Translations under genes and position numbers: made by a program
The notes under the pieces: model-generated
Database searches by the model: none
What the model was told of the DNA's origin: nothing
Seen by the model: the letters and a program-made list of their open reading frames with translations, nothing else
In this document: in pieces, positions 31,237-39,142 of the stretch
How the letters are laid out: each line of letters begins with the position of its first letter
How positions within the stretch are numbered: the first letter of the stretch is position 1
Assembly (NCBI GenBank): GCA_015490755.1
Contig: WFXF01000015.1
Location: forward strand, 1-39,142
Length of the DNA: 39,142 nt
Source of the DNA: Gammaproteobacteria bacterium
GTDB lineage: Bacteria; Pseudomonadota; Gammaproteobacteria; JAADGQ01
Reading direction: 5' to 3'

Positions 31237-33297
31237 ATGGCAATTGATATGGATGACGAAATACTTCAAGACTTTCTTGTCGAAGCACAAGAGATATTGG
31301 AGAGCTTGGGTGAGCAACTTGTCGAGTTAGAGCAGACTCCTGATGATAATGAGCTTCTCAATGCAGTTTTTCGTGGATTTCATACTATAAAAGGCGGAGC
31401 AGGTTTTCTTGAACTGACATCCATGGTTAATATTTGTCATCATGCTGAAGATATATTTAATCTGTTAAGGCAAGGTGAGCGCAAGGTTGATGCCTTGCTG
31501 ATGGATGTTATTTTAAAGTCACTTGACGCTGTTAATGGCATGTTTGAAGAACTGACCTCGGGTAATGAGCCTTCTGACGCGCCGCCTGAATTGCTGGCAC
31601 AGCTTGAATCACTAATGGCCGGAGAAGTATCCGAAGTGATTGCTGAAGAGGAAGCAGCAGATGAGGTTGATGTTGAGTTCGATGCAATGCTGGATGGCGC
31701 GACAAGTGATGGTGGTGCCTCTACAGATGAAATTACAGATGATGAATTCGAATCTCTTTTAGATGACCTGCAAGGTAATAAGGCTCAAAACAGTATGCCG
31801 TCGCCTTCAGCTTCTGATGAAATAAATGATGAAGAGTTTGATGATCTACTAGACAAAATTCATGGTAAGGGAAAGCATACAACTCCTGTGCAATCACCAT
31901 CTTCTGGCAAGACAGAAAATGCAGCTTCTGAAAATATAGATGAGGCTGAATTTGAACAACTGCTTGACAGTATACATGGTAAGGGAAAACATGGCTTAAC
32001 AACAAAAAAACCAGCGGAAAAAACAGTAAAAAAGCCGGCTGTAGAGGCAAGGCCCGCTAAAAATGATGCTACGCCCCCAATAGAAAAATCCTCCAGGAAA
32101 GATGATTCGGGCAAAAGTGGATCACAACAGGAGACAACGGTTCGAGTTGCAACCAAACGCCTTGATGAAATTATGAATATGGTGGGTGAGTTGGTATTAG
32201 TGCGCAATCGACTAAAAACTTTGGAGGGCACACGTAATGATGAAGAGCTCTCAAAAGTAATCAGTAGTCTGGATGTTGTCACAGGTGACCTGCAAATGTC
32301 AGCCATGCGAACTCGTATGCAGCCCATTAAAAAGGTTTTTGGACGTTTCCCTCGTGTTGTACGCGATTTAGCACGCAGCCTGAATAAAGAGATCAAGCTG
32401 GAAATGGAGGGTGAAGAGACCGATCTTGATAAAAATCTGGTTGAAGCACTGGCCGATCCATTGGTGCATTTAGTTCGAAATTCAGTGGATCATGGTATTG
32501 AAACCCCTGAAGTTCGTAGAGCTGCAGGAAAACCTGCGACCGGAACTATTAACTTGTCTGCGGTGCAAGAAGGTGACCATATACTGCTTTCCATTGCTGA
32601 TGATGGCGCAGGGATGAATGCCGATGTATTGCGCAAAAAGGCCGTTGAAAAAGGAATAATGGATGAAGATGCCGCAGCCCGCCTGGATGATACTGATTGC
32701 TATAACCTGATCTTTGCTCCAGGTTTTTCGACTAAAGCTGAAATTTCGGATATTTCAGGTCGTGGAGTTGGAATGGATGTTGTAAAAACACGTATTTCTC
32801 AACTCAACGGCTCGATTATTATTAAATCTGAAGAAGGAAAAGGCAGCACAATCAGTATCAAGGTACCCCTTACCTTGGCCATTATGCCGACCCTGATGGT
32901 GATGTTAGCGGATCACATCTTTGCACTGCCACTCGTGAATGTGAGTGAAATTTTTAATTTTGACCTTTCCAGAACAAATGTAGTTGATGGAAAATTGGTG
33001 GTACAGGTCAGAGGGAAGTCAATTCCACTTTTTTATTTAAGGGAGTGGCTCATCCCTTATGATGATTCGCCTATTGATAAAAGCGCAGGGTTTGTTGTTA
33101 TTGTGAATATCGGTACACGCCATATGGGGTTTGTGGTGGATCAATTAATCGGGCAGGAGGAGGTTGTTATCAAGCCGTTAGGTGCTATGCTTCAAGGTGT
33201 TTCCGGGTTAGCCGGTGCAACAATTACAGGTGATGGCCGTATTTCACTTATACTGGATATTCCAGGTTTGACCTCTTCATATGCACGGTCGATGTAG
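31237..33297 (+). CDS. cheA: CheA, chemotaxis histidine kinase without a recognisable P2 domain
   Basis: A 686-residue CheA. P1 is an HPt domain with phospho-His H49 in FHTIKGGAGF. P3 dimerisation begins near 300, the P4 ATPase has the N box (HLVRNSVDHG), DDGAGMN and GRGVGMDVVK, and P5 is CheW-like at the C-terminus. Residues about 130-300 are an acidic, then Lys/Pro-rich linker where P2 would be. It contains four spaced motifs: EFDAMLDG (147-154), EFESLLDDLQG (170-180), EFDDLLDKIHG (200-210) and EFEQLLDSIHG (238-248). These look like the FliM N-terminal and CheZ C-terminal CheY-binding peptides encoded in the same operon. Confidence 0.97.
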   Translation: MAIDMDDEILQDFLVEAQEILESLGEQLVELEQTPDDNELLNAVFRGFHTIKGGAGFLELTSMVNICHHAEDIFNLLRQGERKVDALLMDVILKSLDAVNGMFEELTSGNEPSDAPPELLAQLESLMAGEVSEVIAEEEAADEVDVEFDAMLDGATSDGGASTDEITDDEFESLLDDLQGNKAQNSMPSPSASDEINDEEFDDLLDKIHGKGKHTTPVQSPSSGKTENAASENIDEAEFEQLLDSIHGKGKHGLTTKKPAEKTVKKPAVEARPAKNDATPPIEKSSRKDDSGKSGSQQETTVRVATKRLDEIMNMVGELVLVRNRLKTLEGTRNDEELSKVISSLDVVTGDLQMSAMRTRMQPIKKVFGRFPRVVRDLARSLNKEIKLEMEGEETDLDKNLVEALADPLVHLVRNSVDHGIETPEVRRAAGKPATGTINLSAVQEGDHILLSIADDGAGMNADVLRKKAVEKGIMDEDAAARLDDTDCYNLIFAPGFSTKAEISDISGRGVGMDVVKTRISQLNGSIIIKSEEGKGSTISIKVPLTLAIMPTLMVMLADHIFALPLVNVSEIFNFDLSRTNVVDGKLVVQVRGKSIPLFYLREWLIPYDDSPIDKSAGFVVIVNIGTRHMGFVVDQLIGQEEVVIKPLGAMLQGVSGLAGATITGDGRISLILDIPGLTSSYARSM
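31675..31992 (+). repeat. Coding repeat: four EF-x2-LLD-type motifs in the CheA linker
   Basis: This part of cheA encodes four copies of EF(D/E)x(L/M)LD; the last two are followed by (K/S)IHGKGKH. Starts are at residues 147, 170, 200 and 238, giving spacings of 23, 30 and 38. The last two copies also agree at the DNA level (CATGGTAAGGGAAA occurs in both, near 31861 and 31975), which suggests internal duplication. Confidence 0.75.
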
Positions 33298-33308
33298 GGA
33301 GGTACTTC

Positions 33309-34328
33309 ATGGTTCGTGTCTTGGTAGTTGATGATTCAGGTTTTTTTCGTCGTAGAATTATCGAAATTTTGAATGCAGACAGCTATATTGAAGTGATCGG
33401 TCAGGCATCCAATGGTAAAGAGGCCGTAAAACTTGTTACATCATTAAAACCTGATCTGGTCACCATGGATGTTGAAATGCCAGTCATGAATGGTATTGAA
33501 GCCGTTCGTCGTATCATGAAAGTGAACCCTGTACCCATCTTAATGCTTTCAACACATACGACCGAAGGCGCTCAATCAACTCTGGATGCTCTGGAAGCAG
33601 GTGCAGTTGATTTTATATCCAAGACGTTTGAAAAAGAAAACTCATTACCAGAGGTTGCGTATCGAATGCTGCGTGCTCGAGTACGTGTTCTGGGAAAACA
33701 GCGAGTGACTGAAAAAAAACCGGTAATAAAGCCACGGCAGGTTGATACAAAAAAGCAAGGTCATTATCAGATTGTTGCCATTGGCAGTTCTACAGGAGGG
33801 CCTGCTGCGTTGCCAAAAGTACTGACCGCACTCCCGGAAACTTTTCCTTTGCCTATTCTTTTGATGCAACATATGCCCTCTACTTTTACACCTGCTTTTG
33901 CGCAGCGTTTAAATCAGCTCTGTGCTATTGAGGTTAGGGAGGCTGTTGATGGTGATTCTTTGAAGCCTGGTTTAGCATTATTAGCTCCTGGTGGAAAGCA
34001 GATGGTTGTTGAGAGTGTAAATGGTAGAGGCATAGTACGTATCGTGGATGGATTACCTACGATGCAATACCGCCCTTGTGTTGATTTTACATTTGCCTCA
34101 CTGGCTAAAGTTTTTCCAAAAAAAGTTCTGGCAATCTTATTGACAGGTATGGGGTCAGATGGCTGTGAAGGGGCACGTAAATTAAAAGCAGGTGCATCAA
34201 CTCTTTGGGCTCAAGATGAAGCGAGTTGTGTTGTTTATGGAATGCCAATGGCAGTAGCAAAGGCAGGATTAGTTGATCAGGTCATACCACTCTCAGAGAT
34301 TGGAGATCGTTTGGTCAAGGCGGTTTAA
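33309..34328 (+). CDS. cheB: CheB, receptor methylesterase
   Basis: A 339-residue protein: receiver domain (1-120) with phosphoacceptor D54, a basic linker (about 130-155) and a methylesterase/glutamine-deamidase domain with Ser in GSSTGGPAAL, His in QHMPSTFT and Asp in LTGMGSDG. It removes methyl groups from chemoreceptors. The matching methyltransferase CheR is not in the window, which is usual for this cluster. Confidence 0.96.
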   Translation: MVRVLVVDDSGFFRRRIIEILNADSYIEVIGQASNGKEAVKLVTSLKPDLVTMDVEMPVMNGIEAVRRIMKVNPVPILMLSTHTTEGAQSTLDALEAGAVDFISKTFEKENSLPEVAYRMLRARVRVLGKQRVTEKKPVIKPRQVDTKKQGHYQIVAIGSSTGGPAALPKVLTALPETFPLPILLMQHMPSTFTPAFAQRLNQLCAIEVREAVDGDSLKPGLALLAPGGKQMVVESVNGRGIVRIVDGLPTMQYRPCVDFTFASLAKVFPKKVLAILLTGMGSDGCEGARKLKAGASTLWAQDEASCVVYGMPMAVAKAGLVDQVIPLSEIGDRLVKAV

Positions 34329-34331
34329 CTC

Positions 34332-35072
34332 TTGGATATTCTCAGCATTGCAGGGTTAATTATAGGTGTTGGAGCCATCATTGGTGGCAATATTATGGAG
34401 GGTGGGCATACTGATTCTCTGATGCAATTTACTGCATTTGTGATCGTATCAGGCGGTACGATTGGAGCCGTTATGATTCAATCACCAATCCCTGTTTTTA
34501 TGCGTTCCTTAAAAATTGCACCATGGATTTTTCTTCCACCTAAATTTGATCATATCAAGGTGATTGAGCAGGTGACTGAGTGGAGCATGATTGCACGGAA
34601 AGAGGGCCTTCTGGGGCTTGAGGCTTTAGCCGAATCAGAAGATGATCCATTTGCACGCAAGGGGTTGCAGTTGCTTGTGGATGGCAGTGAGCCTGAAATG
34701 ATCCGCAATATACTGGAGGTCGAGCTTTCTGTTAAAGAAGACAGGGATATTGAGGCGGCCAAAGTGTTTGACGGATGTGGAGGGTATGCACCGACTATTG
34801 GTATTATTGGTGCTGTTATGGGGTTGATTCATGTGATGAATAATTTGGCAGATCCAACCAAGCTTGGCCCTGGAATTGCTGTTGCATTTGTTGCAACAAT
34901 TTATGGAATAGGGTTGGCAAATCTTGTATTTCTGCCGATGGCGAATAAATTAAAAAGTTTAATTCGTCAGCGTTCCCAGTTTCAGGAAATGCTTATTGAT
35001 GGCATTGTAGCAATTTCTGAAGGGGAAAATCCTAGGAATATTGAAACTAAACTAAAAGGCTATGTTGTTTAA
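34332..35072 (+). CDS. motC: MotC, flagellar motor stator subunit
   Basis: A 246-residue MotA/PomA-family protein with four TM segments, matching Pseudomonas MotC from its first residues (MDILSIAGLIIG). It forms with MotD a second stator that conducts ions. The TTG start at 34332, 3 bases after cheB, is supported by this N-terminal match. The cytoplasmic loop with charged residues (about 60-140) touches FliG. Confidence 0.95.
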   Translation: MDILSIAGLIIGVGAIIGGNIMEGGHTDSLMQFTAFVIVSGGTIGAVMIQSPIPVFMRSLKIAPWIFLPPKFDHIKVIEQVTEWSMIARKEGLLGLEALAESEDDPFARKGLQLLVDGSEPEMIRNILEVELSVKEDRDIEAAKVFDGCGGYAPTIGIIGAVMGLIHVMNNLADPTKLGPGIAVAFVATIYGIGLANLVFLPMANKLKSLIRQRSQFQEMLIDGIVAISEGENPRNIETKLKGYVV

Positions 35073-35117
35073 TTAAATTTTGAAACAGAGCTTGATTAAA
35101 AGCCGGGCAAGGATGTT

Positions 35118-35945
35118 ATGGCACGTAAAAAAAGAGAGGAAGAGCACGTCAATCATGAGCGTTGGTTGATCTCATATGCTGATTTTATAACACTACTCTT
35201 TGCTTTTTTTGTAGTGATGTATGCAGTATCTTCAGTAAATGAAGGCAAATATCGTGTGTTGTCTGATTCGTTATCGGCCGCGTTCAGTGACCCAAAGCGT
35301 TCTATGGACCCGATTCAGGTTGGGCAAATTTCCAGAGGAGGGCAAAGCAGCAGTTCTGCAATAGGTGAAGGTCAAGGAAGTGGCCTGTTATCGTTGCCCC
35401 AAATTCCAAACCTTAAACAGAGCCAAACAGAGTCCGACCATCAAAAAGGAATCGAAGCCTTAAATGATATTTCAAGCCTTATTGAAGGGACATTAAGTGA
35501 CTTTATTGAACGGGGTGATATCGAAATTACCCGTAATGACCTATGGATTGAAATTGATATAAAAAGCAGCCTTCTTTTTCCAAGTGCAATGGCAACACTC
35601 CAGCCTGCCGCAATAAGAGTTCTTAAATCGCTCTCTTCTATACTGAAAAATTATCAAAACCCGATTCATGTCGAGGGCTTCACTGACTCTGTTCCAATCA
35701 AAACAATTATTTTTCCATCAAACTGGGAACTGTCCGCTTCACGTGCTGCGAGTGTTGTTCAACTTTTAACACAAAGCGGGGTAAATCCCTCAAGAATGGC
35801 CGCCATTGGCTATGGTCCATATCGTCCGATCGCTTCAAATGATACTGCCGAGGGGCGTAGTAAAAATCGTCGAATCGTATTGGTTGTATTAGCGGATGAA
35901 CGGGTTCAGCGAATTTTAACTGAAAAGTTAAGGAATAAATTGTGA
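35118..35945 (+). CDS. motD: MotD, flagellar motor stator subunit
   Basis: A 275-residue MotB-family protein. The TM helix at about 18-38 includes SYADFITLLFAFFVVMYA with the ion-binding Asp. A plug/linker region (about 50-105) leads to an OmpA-like peptidoglycan-binding domain (about 150-262) with VEGFTDSVPI and GRSKNRRIVLVV. AAGGA sits 6 bases before the ATG. The stop overlaps the parC start. Confidence 0.96.
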   Translation: MARKKREEEHVNHERWLISYADFITLLFAFFVVMYAVSSVNEGKYRVLSDSLSAAFSDPKRSMDPIQVGQISRGGQSSSSAIGEGQGSGLLSLPQIPNLKQSQTESDHQKGIEALNDISSLIEGTLSDFIERGDIEITRNDLWIEIDIKSSLLFPSAMATLQPAAIRVLKSLSSILKNYQNPIHVEGFTDSVPIKTIIFPSNWELSASRAASVVQLLTQSGVNPSRMAAIGYGPYRPIASNDTAEGRSKNRRIVLVVLADERVQRILTEKLRNKL

Positions 35946-36709
35946 TCGTTTGGGCTATTGCCAATCAAAAGGGAGGGGTAGGAAAGACCACAACAACAAT
36001 CTCATTGGCTGGTATTTTAGCTCAGCAGGAAAAGCGGGTTTTATTAGTCGATCTGGATCCTCATGCGTCACTCACAGCATATTTAGGCTACCAGCCGGAT
36101 GAAGTAGAGAGCGGGTGTTATTCACTGTTTATCGATAAAAAAGCGCACATCAAACCGCTAATCAATAAAACAGCGTTTGATCAAATTGATATTTTGTGTG
36201 GCTCGCCAGCACTGGCAACTTTGGAACGGCAGATGGGAACTCGACCGGGTAAAGGATTGGTTTTACAGCAGACAATCAAAGAAGTTGAGTCAGACTACGA
36301 TTACCTGTTAATAGATTGCCCCCCCATTTTGGGGCTATTGATGGTCAACGCACTAGCGGCGTGTAATTTATTATTAATTCCTGTGCAAACAGAGTTTTTG
36401 GCAATCAAAGGTCTTGAGCGCATGGAGCGTACATTGACCATGATTAATCAGTCCCGAAAAAAATCTCTACCCTATATTATAGTGCCGACAATGTTTGATC
36501 GTCGCACACGAGCTTCTGTCAAAGCATTAAGAGTGTTACGTGATAACTTTACAGAGCATCTTTGGAAAAAAGTCATTCCTATCGACACTTTGTTTCGTGA
36601 AGCGAGCCAGGCGGGAAAGCCTCTTTCATTTATGACACCTGAGGCAAAAGGAGTCATAGCATTTCGTGCTCTGCTCAACTCGATTACTGTGCAAAGCAGA
36701 GTTTTATAG
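35942..36709 (+). CDS. parC: ParC-type ParA ATPase for polar array positioning
   Basis: A 255-residue ParA/MinD-like ATPase with deviant Walker A K10GGVGKTT and LLVDLDPHASLTAYLG. In the polar flagellum/che clusters of Vibrio and Pseudomonas this gene position encodes ParC, which places chemosensory arrays at the pole and segregates them. It starts with GTG inside the motD stop (GTGA) and is followed directly by the parP-like gene. It is not a plasmid partition gene here. Confidence 0.88.
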   Translation: MIVWAIANQKGGVGKTTTTISLAGILAQQEKRVLLVDLDPHASLTAYLGYQPDEVESGCYSLFIDKKAHIKPLINKTAFDQIDILCGSPALATLERQMGTRPGKGLVLQQTIKEVESDYDYLLIDCPPILGLLMVNALAACNLLLIPVQTEFLAIKGLERMERTLTMINQSRKKSLPYIIVPTMFDRRTRASVKALRVLRDNFTEHLWKKVIPIDTLFREASQAGKPLSFMTPEAKGVIAFRALLNSITVQSRVL

Positions 36710-37321
36710 ATGGAGTTTAAAACACAAACAGCTCAGCAAGATGTTCTTAAAGTTTATCTTGATTCATTGTTGCAAGAGGTATTACCCGAAGTAGATGAAC
36801 TGAAGTCCGTCGTTAAAGAAGAGGTATCGCCAGAACCTGCACCAACAATTTCTGTGCCGGTTAAAAAAGTAGTCATTCCTGCGTGGGCCACAACAGAATT
36901 TGAAAGTCTGTTATTTACTGCTGGTGGGTTAAAACTATCCATTCCATTGGTTAAGTCCAATGGAATATTGGCGTGGGACTCAGTAGATTTAACTCCAATG
37001 CCGGGACATAAACTCTGGTATCTGGGTATTATCAGCCATCAAGGCAAGCATGTGAAAGTGATTGATGTTCTTAATTTTGTAACGCCTTCGAGTTATAAAG
37101 TAAAACCTCTTAAAGACCGATTACAAAATATTGTATTAATTGAAGATGCCAATTGGGGTCTTGCTTGTGACTCTATTACAGGTACTTTGGCATTGCAGCG
37201 AGATGGGGTGCGATGGCGTACAAACCGAAGTAAACGCCCATGGTTGGCTGGCACAGTCATTGAGCAGATGTGTGCATTAATCGACACCGATGAGTTTGTA
37301 CGTTTGTTATCAAACAATTAA
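36710..37321 (+). CDS. parP: ParP-like CheW-domain protein
   Basis: A 203-residue protein with a variable N-terminal Pro-rich segment (1-60) and a C-terminal CheW-like domain (about 62-200: LLFTAGGLKLSIPLVKSNGIL). In Vibrio, ParP links ParC to CheA through this domain. It begins immediately after parC. It is shorter than many ParP proteins, mainly in the N-terminal region. Confidence 0.82.
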   Translation: MEFKTQTAQQDVLKVYLDSLLQEVLPEVDELKSVVKEEVSPEPAPTISVPVKKVVIPAWATTEFESLLFTAGGLKLSIPLVKSNGILAWDSVDLTPMPGHKLWYLGIISHQGKHVKVIDVLNFVTPSSYKVKPLKDRLQNIVLIEDANWGLACDSITGTLALQRDGVRWRTNRSKRPWLAGTVIEQMCALIDTDEFVRLLSNN

Positions 37322-37363
37322 CGTAATTTAAACCGTTTATTGACGTAATATCAGGAGCAAAAA

Positions 37364-37867
37364 ATGAATCAGGTAGCCACGACGACAACTTCAAGCAATA
37401 CACAAAATACATCAGATGATCTTGTTTCCCAATGGGTCACTTTCTGTATGGATGGTGAAACTTACGGAATTAATGTCATGCAAGTACAAGAGGTGCTGCG
37501 TGTTCCGGATATCGCTCCGGTTCCGGGGGCTCCAGATTATGTCTTAGGTATTGTCAATTTGCGTGGTAATGTTGTCACTGTGCTTGATACGCGCCAGCGC
37601 TTTGGTCTATTACAAAAAGAAAATGATGACTCAACCCGAATCGTGATTGTGGAAGCGGGCAAACAGGTGGTAGGCATTTTAGTGGATAGCGTGGCAGAAG
37701 TGGTTTATCTGCATGCTTCAGAAATAGAGAGCACACCTTCAGTCAGTAATGATGACAGTTCAAAATATATTCAGGGTGTTTGTAATCATGAAAACAAGTT
37801 ACTGATTTTAGTTGATCTCGATAAGTTACTGACCACTGAAGAGTGGAGCGAGATGACGGAGCTGTAA
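37364..37867 (+). CDS. cheW: CheW, chemotaxis coupling protein
   Basis: A 167-residue CheW with an N-terminal tail (1-25) and the family pattern FCMDGETYGINVMQVQEVLR and LGIVNLRGNVVTVLD. It couples receptors to CheA in the array. AGGAGC precedes the ATG. Confidence 0.97.
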   Translation: MNQVATTTTSSNTQNTSDDLVSQWVTFCMDGETYGINVMQVQEVLRVPDIAPVPGAPDYVLGIVNLRGNVVTVLDTRQRFGLLQKENDDSTRIVIVEAGKQVVGILVDSVAEVVYLHASEIESTPSVSNDDSSKYIQGVCNHENKLLILVDLDKLLTTEEWSEMTEL

Positions 37868-37871
37868 TGTA

Positions 37872-38051
37872 ATGGCCGGTGAAATTGAAGTGGTGGGGCC
37901 TGTATGGCCCAAACGGCCGGGGCATAAATCGGGGCCACGCAGGAAGTTGCATGACAACCCATTTAAAAAGCGAACCAGGCCCAAATCTGAAAAGGATAAA
38001 AAACCAGCCGATACCGATAAGGATGATCATTCAATTGATGAATATGCTTAA
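37872..38051 (+). CDS. Small basic conserved-looking protein, 59 residues
   Basis: A 59-residue frame starts at ATG 37872 (GGAG ten bases upstream, overlapping the cheW end region) and stops with TAA at 38049-38051. The product begins MAGEIEVVGPVWPKRPGHKS, is rich in Pro, Lys, Arg and Asp, has the block GPRRKLHDNPFKKR and ends DEYA. No membrane segment is visible. I do not know its function. Its placement between cheW and the DUF2802 gene on the same strand, with tight spacing, argues that it is a real member of the chemotaxis operon. A longer frame at 37879-38067 in another phase is a shadow. Confidence 0.65.
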   Translation: MAGEIEVVGPVWPKRPGHKSGPRRKLHDNPFKKRTRPKSEKDKKPADTDKDDHSIDEYA

Positions 38052-38073
38052 TCCGGAAATTATTTAAAAAAGT

Positions 38074-38463
38074 GTGCAGAATATGATTTATATTCTATTA
38101 ACTATATCTCAAACCATGCTTCTGGTCTGTTTGGCTGTGCTTTATATGCAGTGGAAAAAGGGTCGGCTTTTAGAGGAGCGTTTCAAAGGTCTGCAAAGTG
38201 ATGTTACGGCTTTAAGTCTGGGGGCATTAGGGGTGAGCAAATACCTGGATAACATGACTCAAAAACAGCAAGGTCTCGCAGAAAAACAAGAGAAGCATCC
38301 GGTTCCAAACTCCTTTTTTGTTAACGATAGTGAAAAGCTTTATCAATCAGCGATTGATCTTGTAAAAGATGGAGCCAGTGTCGATGAACTTGTATCTCAA
38401 TGTCACTTGGTCAGGGAAGAAGCCGAGTTGATTAAAATGATTCATAGCATGGATCCAAAGTAA
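38074..38463 (+). CDS. DUF2802 family membrane-anchored protein
   Basis: A 129-residue protein with one N-terminal TM helix (about 5-27), a coiled-coil-like stretch (about 30-75) and a C-terminal helical domain with YQSAIDLVKDGASVDELVSQCHLVREEAELI, the DUF2802 signature. It is found at the end of che clusters in many gammaproteobacteria; its function is unknown. The frame opens with GTG at 38074 and has an ATG at 38083; neither has a clear Shine-Dalgarno site. Confidence 0.82.
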   Translation: MQNMIYILLTISQTMLLVCLAVLYMQWKKGRLLEERFKGLQSDVTALSLGALGVSKYLDNMTQKQQGLAEKQEKHPVPNSFFVNDSEKLYQSAIDLVKDGASVDELVSQCHLVREEAELIKMIHSMDPK

Positions 38464-38477
38464 TCTGACTTTAATAA

Positions 38478-39142
38478 TTAACGAATATAGTTAAACAGTG
38501 ACAGCCCCTGGATTTTAGTAAAAGATTGGTAAGCTGCTTCAAGCCCTGTAAGTTGTGCTTGAAAGCGGGATATGGCTTCAGCAAAATCAACGTCTTTAAG
38601 TTCTGATACTTGAGATTTCATATTAATAAGCAGATCTGCATTGCTGTTTTGCTGGGTTTCAATCGTTGAGAGGCGTGTGCCCACACTGGTTCGAACCATG
38701 CTGATATTATTCATGGCTTTATCCAGATTGGTGAGCGCACTGTTAACACCATTATTCAGTTCAGCGCCGCCATCTGAGCTTTCAAGCGTTGTAATGAGTT
38801 TGTCGATTGTGGTGAATATATCTTGCCTGGATGAGGGGTTGATAGTAAATTGATCACCCACTTCAGGTGTGCCGCTGATCTCTGTTTGAATCCCTGAAAA
38901 TGAGATTGCTTGCCCTGATTTATAATCTCCGCCCGATACTACTCTACCGCTACTGCTGGTGACAATATAACTGTCTGCCTTGTTTTCAAAATTGATTGTG
39001 TTGCTGGCTTCAGGTGTACCGTTGAGTGTTGATCCGAAGTAGCCGGTTATGCTGTCCGCGTTTTCTGGTGTTCCGGCCGTTGTATTGAGAGTTTCAGTGA
39101 GTCTGATAGGGTCGAGGTTAGGTGGAATGTTTGAGAGCACCA
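38478..39142 (-). CDS. flgL: FlgL, hook-filament junction protein (C-terminal part, cut by window edge)
   Basis: The frame is open to the right edge of the window, so the N-terminus is missing. The visible 221 or so residues include a central beta-rich domain and the flagellin-like C-terminal helix ending AQLTGLEAAYQSFTKIQGLSLFNYIR in family style, split here as AQLTGLEAAYQSFTKIQ and GLSLFNYIR. FlgL joins hook to filament. It converges on the DUF2802 gene with only 14 bases between, leaving no space for a normal terminator pair. Confidence 0.92.
   Translation of the reverse strand, partial: VLSNIPPNLDPIRLTETLNTTAGTPENADSITGYFGSTLNGTPEASNTINFENKADSYIVTSSSGRVVSGGDYKSGQAISFSGIQTEISGTPEVGDQFTINPSSRQDIFTTIDKLITTLESSDGGAELNNGVNSALTNLDKAMNNISMVRTSVGTRLSTIETQQNSNADLLINMKSQVSELKDVDFAEAISRFQAQLTGLEAAYQSFTKIQGLSLFNYIR

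Noticed and set aside
35942-36709. Plasmid partition ParA, suggesting an integrated plasmid
   Set aside because: No parB or parS partner is present, and the gene sits between motD and a CheW-domain gene as ParC does in chromosomal polar che clusters.
37879-38067. 62-residue frame overlapping the small che-operon gene
   Set aside because: Its residue content is irregular (many Trp, Gly, Met), and the alternative frame at 37872-38051 has a ribosome binding site and more protein-like content.

Overview
The window looks like the chromosome of a motile gammaproteobacterium. The strongest sign is the right half, where the gene order fliLMNOPQR-flhBA-flhF-fleN-fliA-cheYZAB-motCD-parC-parP-cheW matches the polar-flagellum and chemotaxis cluster of Pseudomonas and relatives. 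The left half adds a hydrogenase maturation operon (hypABCDE plus a short hypF), a monomeric NADP isocitrate dehydrogenase and a plant-type phosphofructokinase. This would suit a hydrogen-using, possibly chemolithotrophic member, but no hydrogenase structural gene is visible and I cannot name the genus.

Layout. 1-740 is a mobile-element graveyard: the 3' end of a group II intron (domains V and VI), then N-terminal scraps of a tyrosine integrase and a transposase. 741-1344 (minus) is a Phd-VapC toxin-antitoxin module with its own promoter and a palindromic operator candidate. 1475-6045 (minus) is hypA-B-C-D-E-F', tightly packed with 1-4 base overlaps, where HypF consists only of its C-terminal Kae1-like half. 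6144-7668 (minus) holds a YajD-type HNH protein, a flippase-like membrane protein and tRNA-Asp(GTC). 7669-11167 is an AT-rich accessory segment with a degenerate palindromic repeat, a frameshifted dGTPase gene overlapping a polymerase-beta-type nucleotidyltransferase gene, and a pbpC gene reduced to its two ends. 11168-11780 is a second Phd-VapC module of the same architecture as the first. 11867-19174 is housekeeping: monomeric IDH, a PAP2 phosphatase, phosphofructokinase, ligA and an acyltransferase.

19389-38463 is the motility block. It starts at a textbook sigma-54 promoter before fliL and runs through the switch (FliM, FliN), the export gate (FliOPQR, FlhB, FlhA), polar placement and number control (FlhF, FleN), sigma-28 (FliA), the chemotaxis core (CheY, CheZ, CheA, CheB), a second stator pair (MotC, MotD), the array-positioning pair ParC and ParP, CheW, a previously easy-to-miss 59-residue protein, and a DUF2802 membrane protein. 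A convergent flgL is cut by the right edge.

The observations most worth following are the dGTPase-nucleotidyltransferase pair (a possible nucleotide-based defence unit), the set of FliM/CheZ-like acidic motifs in the CheA linker (possible CheY-docking sites in place of a P2 domain), the HypF lacking its carbamoyl-adenylate-forming domains, and the paired TA modules.
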